Shown piece by piece: positions 1 through 5,904 of a DNA stretch of 10,083 bases (the first letter of the stretch is position 1; every line of letters starts with the position of its first letter). Where the stretch lies: positions 1-10,083 of the forward strand of contig QXYP01000250.1 of the NCBI GenBank assembly GCA_009886815.1, read 5' to 3'. The notes under the pieces are model-generated. The model made no database searches, was not told the origin of the DNA, and saw only the letters and a program-made list of their open reading frames with translations. The DNA is from Halieaceae bacterium (lineage in GTDB: Bacteria > Pseudomonadota > Gammaproteobacteria > Pseudomonadales > Halieaceae). The position numbers and the translations under genes are program-made.

Positions 1-96
1 AGGCAGCAAGCCAATGCCCGTAACGAGGACTTCGCCTTCATTATCAAAAATACGACTGGCGGCGCAGACCATTAATTCAGAGAGTGAAAAGCGCAT
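1..96 (-). CDS. ipdB: IpdB, beta subunit of the ring C-opening CoA-ester hydrolase (partial)
   Basis: Only the first 32 codons are present; the gene runs off the left edge of the window. The ATG at 96-94 has a good Shine-Dalgarno (GAGG, 105-108) 8 bases upstream, overlapping the ipdA stop codon, so translation is probably coupled to ipdA. The N-terminus (MRFSLSELMVCAASRIFDNE, then GEVLVTGIG) resembles the start of IpdB, where a helix is followed by a DxGE-type turn and a hydrophobic strand. In the family IpdA and IpdB form a heteromer with a CoA-transferase fold that hydrolyses the ring C of the steroid intermediate COCHEA-CoA. The assignment rests mainly on position 10 bases after ipdA; with so little protein it could be another CoA-transferase-like beta subunit, but ipdB is by far the simplest reading. 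Confidence 0.75.
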   Translation of the reverse strand, partial: MRFSLSELMVCAASRIFDNEGEVLVTGIGLLP

Positions 97-106
97 AAAT
101 CCGACC

Positions 107-979
107 TCAGTAAACGGGCAGTGGCAGCGACTGTATGGCATCTAAACCACCCACAGCGCTTTGATAAGACGACTCGCTGTCACCTAGGAAAGCCTCAACC
201 CAGGCGGTGTAACCACCCGTAGCGAGCAACTCCCCGTACTGCTTGAAATGCTTAACATCAAAACCGTACAAGGGATCACTAGAACTCGGATGTGCCCCCC
301 CGGGCGCATGAACAACCGCCTGGGTGCAGTTACGCTCCCAAAATACACGCCTCGCGACCTCGGGATTATGAAAATGCTCTGACGGCACCATTTCGTCAAC
401 CGACACAATGGTGTGTGTAGCGGCGCGCGCAAAAAGATCATCCATGTAGTGATCAGGGCTGGCAATTTCACAAACGCCTCGCACGTCAGCACGCGTGGCA
501 TGCACCAGCGCAACGTCGGGCTTTAAAGCGGGCATAGCCACCCATTCCTTTTCGTCGTAGGGGCTGTCAATCAAAGCGATGTCAGGGGCATTTTTAAGCA
601 CATCGGTACCCAGGCCAATGCGGGTTGGGATGAAGGGGCAACCCCACGCTCCAGCACGCAAGCCCAGCAGCAACATACCTTCGTCAACTTCCATGACATC
701 GATAGCACCGGATTCACGCGCTTTTCGAAAAGCAGGTTCCAAGGGCATAAAATCGAGGGACACGAAGGCATAAATGACTTTGCGTACCTTGCCGGCCGCA
801 CACAACAGCCCGACATCGGCGCCGCCATAGGCGATTACCGTTAAATCTTTAACCGGAGACCGAAGTAGCTCCCGAACTAAAGCCATGGGCTTACGGCGCG
901 GACCCCAACCACCAATTCCAATTGTCATGCCATCTTCGATAGCAGACACGGCTTCGCTGGCTGACACCAGTTTGTCCAT
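107..979 (-). CDS. ipdA: IpdA, alpha subunit of the steroid ring C-opening CoA-ester hydrolase
   Basis: With IpdB this cytosolic enzyme opens the last steroid ring (ring C) of COCHEA-CoA in the HIP branch. The 290-residue product matches actinobacterial IpdA (about 290) along its length: GIGGWGPRRKP at 21-31, YGGADVGLLCAAGKV at 51-65, the acidic DEGM at 99-102 in the region equivalent to the CoA-transferase active site, IGLGTD at 121-126, the pair ASPDHYMDDLF and APGGAH in the C-terminal half, and a terminal helix with ESSYQSAVGG. The start at 979 is preferred over the in-frame ATG at 988: an AGGA lies 8 bases before 979, whereas 988 has its AGG directly adjacent, and actinobacterial IpdA starts at the equivalent of 979. 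It is the first gene of a minus-strand operon with ipdB, divergent from fadD3 across a region with a 26-bp dyad. Generic CoA-transferase alpha subunits are shorter and lack the WGxRRKP block. Confidence 0.93.
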   Translation of the reverse strand: MDKLVSASEAVSAIEDGMTIGIGGWGPRRKPMALVRELLRSPVKDLTVIAYGGADVGLLCAAGKVRKVIYAFVSLDFMPLEPAFRKARESGAIDVMEVDEGMLLLGLRAGAWGCPFIPTRIGLGTDVLKNAPDIALIDSPYDEKEWVAMPALKPDVALVHATRADVRGVCEIASPDHYMDDLFARAATHTIVSVDEMVPSEHFHNPEVARRVFWERNCTQAVVHAPGGAHPSSSDPLYGFDVKHFKQYGELLATGGYTAWVEAFLGDSESSYQSAVGGLDAIQSLPLPVY

Positions 980-1010
980 GACAAGCATCCTGTGTGAGAA
1001 AAAAACTGAG

Positions 1011-1016
1011 ATTTTA
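1011..1016 (-). promoter_or_regulatory. candidate -10 element for ipdAB
   Basis: On the minus strand TAAAAT matches the sigma-70 -10 consensus at five of six positions and would place the transcription start near 1004, about 25 bases before the ipdA ATG. No good -35 hexamer lies 16-18 bases upstream; that area is occupied by the 1030-1055 dyad instead, which would fit a promoter needing an activator or one blocked by a repressor. The call is by eye and AT-rich six-mers are common, so confidence is low. Confidence 0.3.
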
Positions 1017-1029
1017 GTATCAAATTCGC

Positions 1030-1055
1030 CTCAATGAGTATCATCCCCCATTGAG
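1030..1055. promoter_or_regulatory. candidate operator dyad between ipdA and fadD3
   Basis: Perfect 7-bp inverted repeat CTCAATG-N12-CATTGAG (arms 1030-1036 and 1049-1055) in the middle of the 146-base divergent region. It lies 51 bases from the ipdA ATG at 979 and 70 bases from the fadD3 ATG at 1126. The core TCAATG-N12-CATTGA recurs as TCAACG-N12-CGTTGA at 10009-10032 upstream of ipdC, with the same spacer length. A 24-26 bp dyad with distant half-sites fits a dimeric repressor or activator (TetR and other HTH families bind such sites). The protein that binds is not known from this sequence; KstR2 plays the corresponding role for HIP genes in actinobacteria but uses a different motif. Confidence 0.55.
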
Positions 1056-1125
1056 ACTATGACAGGAATTAAACAGCCCTTTAGCGTGTCGACTGTAAAC
1101 TGCGTTCATGTATTTGGAGCCACGA

Positions 1126-2724
1126 ATGACCACAGCTGTCAATCAATTGCCCGGCACCATTCCGGCTCTTCTGGCGCGTCGTGCCGCCGCGACACCGGAT
1201 AAACCCTTTATCGTCGACGGGGCCATAACGCTGTCCTATAAAGAGACTCAAGACCAAGCAGTAGCATTAGCTGCCTGGTTACTCTCACAAGGATGCCTTT
1301 TCGAGGACCGCGTTGCTATTTGGGCGCCAAATTGCCACCAATGGATCGTGGCGGCTTTGGCTGCACAGACGGTGGGAGCGACAGTGGTGACACTCAATCC
1401 CCGCTATAAAGGTGCGGAAGCTGCCGATATTTTGCGGCGCAGCGGATCACGCTTTCTGTTTTCAGTAGAGCAATTTTTAGACGTAAACTACCCGGCACTT
1501 ATTGAACCCTTTGACTTACCCGACCTCGTCAGTACGGTCACCCTCACGGTTCACTCTCAGTCCGATCATTTTGCCCAAGTGGTGGAGAAAGGTCGGGGTA
1601 TTTTGAGCACTGAGCCCGGCAATGAAACTCTAACCGCCGCCTCAGCACACGTTACGCCCAGCACGATATCCGACATACTCTTTACCTCGGGAACCACCGG
1701 TCAAGCCAAAGGCGTGGTGACCGACCATGGGCAGAACCTGCAGGCTTTTAGTGCCTTCGTTGACATCCTCGGGTTAGAGCCGACTGATAACTACCTAATC
1801 ATCAATCCATTTTTTCACAGCTTCGGCTACAAGGCCGGATGGCTGGCCACCATGATCGCGGGCGCAACCGCTTTTCCCCAGGCGATTTTTGATGTGCCTA
1901 CTGTGATCCAACAGATACAGCGGCATGGCATTAACGTCATGCCAGGGCCACCAACATTGTTCCAATCGCTACTAGACCATGAAGATTTCGATCGTGAAAA
2001 ACTAAAAACTCTGAGCAAAGCCACCACCGGGGCTGCCGTTATTCCAACCCAGCTCATTGAGGACATGTGGCAGAAACTCGGCATTGATACTGTCATCACC
2101 GCTTATGGTCTGTCGGAAACCTGTGGCTTGGTGACCATGTGTCGACAAGGCGATGATGCCGAGACCATTGCGACAACATCGGGACGGAGCATTCCCGGCA
2201 TTGAAGTCGCGATTTTCGATGATCAAGGTAATGCACTACCCGCCATGGAAACCGGAGAAATTGTTGTTAAAGGCTACAACGTGATGCGCAGCTATTTTGA
2301 AAATCCAGTAGCAACCGCTGAAACTATTGACCGCAATGGATGGCTACATACCGGGGATATTGGCTTTTTAAACCGTGCAGGTAATCTACACATCACCGAC
2401 CGCCTGAAAGATATGTATATTTCGGGGGGCTTCAACTGTTATCCCGCGGAAATTGAGCAACAACTTTGCCAGCACCCCGCCATCGCACAAGCTGCTGTGA
2501 TTGGCACTCCGGATCCTCGCATGGGTGAAGTGGGCGCCGCCTTTATTATCGCGAGCCTGCCTGAGCCTCCACAGGAACAGGAACTGATTAGCTGGTGCCG
2601 CGAGGTCATGGCTAACTACAAGGTTCCCAAGCAATTTTTATGGGTTGAAACTCTACCTCTAAATGCCACAGGTAAAGTTTTGAAAACTGAACTGCGCAAA
2701 CAATTACATCTCTGCACGTCATGA
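1126..2724 (+). CDS. fadD3: FadD3, HIP-CoA synthetase (AMP-forming acyl-CoA ligase)
   Basis: Activates HIP, the C/D-ring propionate left after A/B-ring degradation, to HIP-CoA using ATP and CoA; this is the entry step to ring C/D catabolism. The 532 residues contain the adenylating-enzyme motifs in order: P-loop TSGTTGQAKG 187-196, INPFFHSFGYKAG 226-238, VMPGPPTLFQSLLDH 271-285, AYGLSET 326-332, GWLHTGD 405-411, hinge TDRLKDMYISGG 424-435 and the catalytic lysine region ATGKVLK 514-520. INPFFHSFGYKAG and PGPPT..QSLLDH are features of FadD3 rather than general fatty-acyl ligases. The start at 1126 is chosen because GGAG lies 6 bases upstream; an in-frame ATG at 1108 has no such site and only adds six residues. 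It is slightly longer than M. tuberculosis FadD3 (about 500). It leads a plus-strand operon with hsaC, which starts 15 bases after it. Confidence 0.92.
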   Translation: MTTAVNQLPGTIPALLARRAAATPDKPFIVDGAITLSYKETQDQAVALAAWLLSQGCLFEDRVAIWAPNCHQWIVAALAAQTVGATVVTLNPRYKGAEAADILRRSGSRFLFSVEQFLDVNYPALIEPFDLPDLVSTVTLTVHSQSDHFAQVVEKGRGILSTEPGNETLTAASAHVTPSTISDILFTSGTTGQAKGVVTDHGQNLQAFSAFVDILGLEPTDNYLIINPFFHSFGYKAGWLATMIAGATAFPQAIFDVPTVIQQIQRHGINVMPGPPTLFQSLLDHEDFDREKLKTLSKATTGAAVIPTQLIEDMWQKLGIDTVITAYGLSETCGLVTMCRQGDDAETIATTSGRSIPGIEVAIFDDQGNALPAMETGEIVVKGYNVMRSYFENPVATAETIDRNGWLHTGDIGFLNRAGNLHITDRLKDMYISGGFNCYPAEIEQQLCQHPAIAQAAVIGTPDPRMGEVGAAFIIASLPEPPQEQELISWCREVMANYKVPKQFLWVETLPLNATGKVLKTELRKQLHLCTS

Positions 2725-2739
2725 CAGGAGCGTATCGAT

Positions 2740-3648
2740 ATGGCAATTAAAAGTTTAGGTTACATCGGGGTTAACAGTCAGCAGACTGACGCCTGGCGGG
2801 AATTTGCTTGTCACGTAATGGGGCTAGAGGATGTTAGCGCGCGCTGCGAGGCTGAACCCGATGAAGCTTATTTTAAAATGGATGACCACCCCTACCGACT
2901 GTTTGTGACACCTGGGGAGGCCGAAACCTTGCAGGTGTGTGGCTGGGAAACCAATTCCGCTGAGGGCTTACAAGAGGTGGCAGATGCGCTCTCTACGGCG
3001 GGGGTTGATTTCACCTGGGGCGATAACGCGTTAATTAACCGTAGACGGGTGCAAAATTTATTGTGTTTCAAAGACCCTTCTGGGAACCAGCACGAAGCCT
3101 TTTGGGGTGTGGTCTCTGATTTTAGAAAGTTTAACTCGGCGACGGGTGTACGAAATTTTGTTACCGGCGAGCAAGGCATGGGCCACGTTGTGCTCCCGGC
3201 CCCCAACTTTGATGAGACAGTGACTTTTTTGTCAGATGTCTTGGGCTTTGGCCTGTCCGATTTGATGAAGCTGCGTTTTACCCCAGATCCCGATGAGCCC
3301 GTTAAGCGCCTGTGGTTCATGCATTGCAACCAACGTCACCACAGCCTAGGGCTTTTTGAAATGCCCATGCCCGCAGGCTGCGTACACATGATGCTCGAGG
3401 TAAACGATGTCGATGAAGTCGGTCGGTGTAACGACCGCCGGATTGCCGCTGAGGTCAAACTCACCGGCACGCTAGGTCGTCACGCCAACGATCACATGGT
3501 GTCTTTTTACATGCGCAGTCCCTCGGGCTTTGATGTTGAGATAGGGGCCGAAGGTCGCACAGTGACCGACTGGAGTGAGTATCAGGTGTTCGAAAGTACC
3601 GTGGCCAGCTTTTGGGGGCACGACTTCAGTGTTGGCCAGATGGACTAG
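2740..3648 (+). CDS. hsaC: HsaC/TesB, 3,4-DHSA extradiol (meta-cleavage) dioxygenase
   Basis: Fe(II)-dependent type I extradiol dioxygenase that cleaves the catechol 3,4-DHSA to 4,9-DSHA. The 302 residues show the two vicinal-oxygen-chelate domains: a degenerate N-terminal domain (about 1-135, opening with IKSLGYIGV) and a catalytic C-terminal domain starting near GEQGMGHVVL. The metal ligands are visible as H149 (GMGHVVL), H216 (GCVHMMLEV) and E267 (GFDVEIG); the pocket histidine of RHHSLG is H200 or H201, and Y257 lies in SFYMRSPSGFD. The C-terminus WGHDFSVG is close to that of mycobacterial HsaC, so the gene is complete. An AGGAG site lies 9 bases before the ATG. The stop codon sits in the loop of a perfect 10-bp hairpin (3636-3660). 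A biphenyl-type BphC is the alternative, but neighbours hsaA, hsaD and fadD3 settle the steroid role. Confidence 0.93.
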   Translation: MAIKSLGYIGVNSQQTDAWREFACHVMGLEDVSARCEAEPDEAYFKMDDHPYRLFVTPGEAETLQVCGWETNSAEGLQEVADALSTAGVDFTWGDNALINRRRVQNLLCFKDPSGNQHEAFWGVVSDFRKFNSATGVRNFVTGEQGMGHVVLPAPNFDETVTFLSDVLGFGLSDLMKLRFTPDPDEPVKRLWFMHCNQRHHSLGLFEMPMPAGCVHMMLEVNDVDEVGRCNDRRIAAEVKLTGTLGRHANDHMVSFYMRSPSGFDVEIGAEGRTVTDWSEYQVFESTVASFWGHDFSVGQMD

Positions 3649-3660
3649 GTGTCCATCTGG
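3636..3660 (+). other. perfect stem-loop enclosing the hsaC stop codon
   Basis: CCAGATGGAC (3636-3645) and GTCCATCTGG (3651-3660) are exact inverted repeats, giving a 10-bp stem with a 5-base loop TAGGT that contains the TAG stop. No T-run follows, so it does not look like an intrinsic terminator. It could act on mRNA stability or processing between fadD3-hsaC and hsaA-hsaD, or be a relic of a small repeat element. The structure is seen directly; the role is inference. Confidence 0.6.
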
Positions 3661-3694
3661 ACTATCCATACGGACTAACCCTTCATTTGGACAT
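3652..3694 (+). repeat. degenerate 13-base repeats downstream of hsaC
   Basis: Three related units follow the hsaC stop: TCCATCTGGACTA (3652-3664), TCCATACGGACTA (3665-3677, two differences) and TTCATTTGGACAT (3682-3694, more diverged, after a 4-base insertion). The first overlaps the right arm of the stop-codon hairpin. GGAC is the constant core, with a further copy at 3642-3645. The units may be a decayed small repeat or a protein-binding array ahead of hsaA. The rest of the 160-base spacer (3695-3796) shows no convincing promoter by eye. Confidence 0.4.
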
Positions 3695-3808
3695 TGGGTT
3701 ACCACATACGGGTGATGAAGGTTCGGATCGGCTTTGTAAGGATGCAACTGTGTTATCGCAGTCGTGGCCGACCCGACGTGGTCAAACAATTAAAAACAGG
3801 GGAAACGC

Positions 3809-4939
3809 ATGAGCAGCCATCAACCCGTCGTAACCGATCAGATTCTCGAGCTTATTGAGAGCCGGTCTGACGAGCAGCGCGGCAACCGGAAAATGAGCGA
3901 TGAAGTCGTTCAAGCACTCAAGGATTGTGGCTTTTACACAATGATGCTGCCGAAGAAATGGGGTGGTCAAGAGCAGCGGCCACAAGAGTTTTTCCGGGAG
4001 CAGATACGCATTGCCGAAGCTGACATGAGCACTGCATGGGCAAGCGGCATTATCGCGGTGCACGCTTTTCAAATTGCGCTCATGTCTGAAGAAGCGCAGC
4101 GTGAAGTTTATGAGAGTGACCCCAATACCCTGGTCAGCAGCTCCTACAACCCTGTTGGCGCCAAAGCCGCAAGCTGTGATGGTGGCTTTATGCTCAGCGG
4201 TCGCTGGGGCTGGAGCTCTGGCTCAGAGCACTGCAGCTGGGCGCTACTCGGTGGCGTTATCCCCGGAGACGGCTATCGCACTTTTCTGGTACCCCGAGAT
4301 CAATATGTCATTGAAGATACCTGGAACGTGATGGGTCTTCAGGGGACAGGCTCTAACGATGTCGTTATTGATACGCCCATTTTCGTTCCCGACCATCGAA
4401 CCCACAAACAAATGGATGGCTTCAACTGCGTGAATGACCAGGAGAACCCTATATACAATCTATCCTGGGCGCAGACCTTTGTTCGGGTCGTAAACTCTGC
4501 GGCCATTGGTGCTCTCAAAAAAGCGCTGAAAATATTTATTGAGACTCGAACGGGCGCGGCAACAAGCGACCCGACAAAGTTGGCCGGCGACGTAGAGACG
4601 CAAACACGCATTGCTCAAGTGATGAATACCATCGCAGAACTCGAGGCCGTGATGTTTCATAACTTCGACAAAATGGAAGACAGCAACTGGAAGCCTTCGA
4701 TCGAAGAGCGCGTACTATTTCGATACCAAGCATCGCTGGTGATTGACAAAGCCATAGCCGCCATCGATACCCTCTTTGATGTGGCCGGAGGCCGAGCGGT
4801 ATTCAACGGTCACCCGCTACAAAACCTCTGGCATGACATTCACATTGCGCGCTGTCACGTCGCCAACAACCCCACGGGATTTGCACGCAATTTGGGGGCT
4901 ATGCAACTCGGTATTGAGAATCAGGACGTTTTCGTTTAA
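3809..4939 (+). CDS. hsaA: HsaA/TesA2, oxygenase subunit of 3-HSA 4-hydroxylase
   Basis: Flavin-dependent monooxygenase with the acyl-CoA dehydrogenase fold; with reduced flavin from a partner reductase (HsaB) it hydroxylates the phenolic A ring of 3-HSA to 3,4-DHSA. The 376 residues show the helical N-terminal domain (to about 105, with GFYTMMLPKKWGG at 41-53), the central beta domain with SSSYNPVG 110-117, GRWGWSSGSEHCSW 131-144 and GLQGTGSNDVV 176-186, and the C-terminal helical domain ending with WHDIHIARCHVANNP. The GxWxWSSGxxHxxW and GTGSN blocks and the xDIHxxxxHxxNxP ending are typical of HsaA and related group D monooxygenases, not of true acyl-CoA dehydrogenases. An AGGGGA site is 5-6 bases before the ATG. 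M. tuberculosis HsaA is slightly longer (about 394). No hsaB is present in the window, so the reductase must be supplied from elsewhere. The stop codon abuts the hsaD start. Confidence 0.92.
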   Translation: MSSHQPVVTDQILELIESRSDEQRGNRKMSDEVVQALKDCGFYTMMLPKKWGGQEQRPQEFFREQIRIAEADMSTAWASGIIAVHAFQIALMSEEAQREVYESDPNTLVSSSYNPVGAKAASCDGGFMLSGRWGWSSGSEHCSWALLGGVIPGDGYRTFLVPRDQYVIEDTWNVMGLQGTGSNDVVIDTPIFVPDHRTHKQMDGFNCVNDQENPIYNLSWAQTFVRVVNSAAIGALKKALKIFIETRTGAATSDPTKLAGDVETQTRIAQVMNTIAELEAVMFHNFDKMEDSNWKPSIEERVLFRYQASLVIDKAIAAIDTLFDVAGGRAVFNGHPLQNLWHDIHIARCHVANNPTGFARNLGAMQLGIENQDVFV

Positions 4940-5785
4940 ATGCCAGCGAATCCTGCCGCGGCTCAATTTCTTGAAACCTCCAGGGGTTTGTCGATCCACT
5001 ATACCGATCACCCCGCTACCGGTGCGGAGAGTGGCACGCTGGTATTTATTCATGGCAGTGGCCCCGGTGCGAGTGGCTGGAGCAACTTCAAGCACAACAT
5101 CGCAGCCTTCCAAGTGGCGGGCTATCGTTGCGTCGTTTATGACCAGTGGGGCTACGGGAAAACCGATAAACCCACCGATATCGATCACACGCTGGACTTT
5201 TTTGTCGAAGGACTGACCGAGCTCCTCGATGGCTTAGCCCTGCAAACCGTAACACTCGTGGGTAATTCTCTGGGGGGCGCGGTGGCTCTAGGCATGGCGC
5301 TGACGCAGCCTCAAAGGGTCAATCAACTCATTCTTATGGCACCCGGTGGTATTGAGTCCCGGGAGGCCTACTTTGCCATGGAAGGCATTCAGACCATGGT
5401 AAAACACCCCATGGGCTCTCCAGAATTTACAAGAGATGTATTGGCTAAGCTTCTGACTTTATTGGTTTATAAGGCGGAAATAGTTGACCAAGAACTCATA
5501 GACGAACGCTGGACCACCCTGCAAACGCAAAACAGCCACGTATTGGCGACAATGGCCATTCCAGACCTGAGTGAACAGATCGGCCAGCTGGAGCAACCCA
5601 TGCTGGTGTTTTGGGGTACTGAGGATAAGTTTTGTCCCGCGAGCGGCGTTTGGAAAATACTCAAAGGGGCCGGTAACGTTCAGGCCGAATTGCTCAACCA
5701 CTGCGGGCATTGGGTAATGACCGAATACCCAGCGCTATTTAACCGCCGAAGCCTAGAATTCCTGTCAAAAACACCGAGTCAGTAA
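4940..5785 (+). CDS. hsaD: HsaD/TesD, 4,9-DSHA meta-cleavage product hydrolase
   Basis: Alpha/beta-hydrolase that cleaves the C-C bond of 4,9-DSHA to give HIP and 2-hydroxyhexa-2,4-dienoate. The 281 residues carry the oxyanion region HGSGPGASGWSNF (38-50), the nucleophile elbow GNSLGG with S110, the acid D229 in WGTEDKFCP and the histidine H257 in CGHWVMTEYP; MAPGG after strand 6 is typical of meta-cleavage hydrolases. The length matches family members (about 280-290). The ATG follows the hsaA stop with no gap (TAA then ATG), and the nearest purine-rich site (AGGA) is 13-14 bases away, so re-initiation by ribosomes finishing hsaA is likely. BphD/MhpC-type hydrolases are the alternative; hsaA and hsaC next door decide for the steroid enzyme. 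Confidence 0.92.
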   Translation: MPANPAAAQFLETSRGLSIHYTDHPATGAESGTLVFIHGSGPGASGWSNFKHNIAAFQVAGYRCVVYDQWGYGKTDKPTDIDHTLDFFVEGLTELLDGLALQTVTLVGNSLGGAVALGMALTQPQRVNQLILMAPGGIESREAYFAMEGIQTMVKHPMGSPEFTRDVLAKLLTLLVYKAEIVDQELIDERWTTLQTQNSHVLATMAIPDLSEQIGQLEQPMLVFWGTEDKFCPASGVWKILKGAGNVQAELLNHCGHWVMTEYPALFNRRSLEFLSKTPSQ

Positions 5786-5796
5786 TACTTGGGACA

Positions 5797-5825
5797 TGCC
5801 GTCACCGTGATTTTAAGTGATGGCA
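5797..5825. promoter_or_regulatory. candidate operator dyad upstream of the LuxR-type regulator gene
   Basis: TGCCGTCAC (5797-5805) and GTGATGGCA (5817-5825) are inverted repeats with one mismatch over nine positions (a G-U pair as RNA), separated by 11 bases. The centre lies about 67 bases before the transcription start predicted from the -10 at 5866, a common place for an activator site. It may be an autoregulatory site of the neighbouring regulator. It also lies 11 bases after hsaD, so it could act as a weak terminator hairpin, but only a short TTTT follows, 9 bases later. Confidence 0.4.
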
Positions 5826-5843
5826 GAGTGCCACAGGTTTTGA

Positions 5844-5871
5844 TTGACCTTTCCTGTCTCTGCGCTATCTT
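5844..5871 (+). promoter_or_regulatory. candidate sigma-70 promoter for the LuxR-type regulator gene
   Basis: A -35 hexamer TTGACC (5844-5849, five of six to consensus) and a -10 TATCTT (5866-5871, four of six) are separated by 16 bases. The start would fall near 5878, giving a leader of about 27 bases. The regulator gene would then be transcribed separately from hsaA-hsaD, 119 bases upstream. Confidence 0.45.
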
Positions 5872-5904
5872 GAAGCGATCGATGTCAAAGGCTGTTTTCA
5901 CTCG

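Noticed and set aside
1108..1125. Upstream in-frame ATG as the start of fadD3
   Set aside because: No ribosome site precedes 1108, while GGAG stands 6 bases before the ATG at 1126; the extra residues have no counterpart in FadD3.
2053..2062. CTCATTGAGG inside fadD3 as another copy of the HIP dyad half-site
   Set aside because: It lies in coding sequence, has no partner arm at the 12-base spacing, and half-sites of six bases are expected by chance.
3612..3812. Small plus-strand frame bridging the end of hsaC and the start of hsaA
   Set aside because: It begins inside conserved hsaC sequence in another frame, has no ribosome site, and its protein is unlike anything I recognise.
4776..5216. 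Plus-strand frame spanning the hsaA-hsaD junction
   Set aside because: It lies out of frame over the conserved end of hsaA and the oxyanion region of hsaD; both real genes are intact here, so no fusion or frameshift is implied.
5797..5825. Dyad after hsaD read as an intrinsic terminator
   Set aside because: No T-run follows the stem directly and the loop is 11 bases; its place ahead of a good -35 fits an operator better, though a weak terminator is not excluded.
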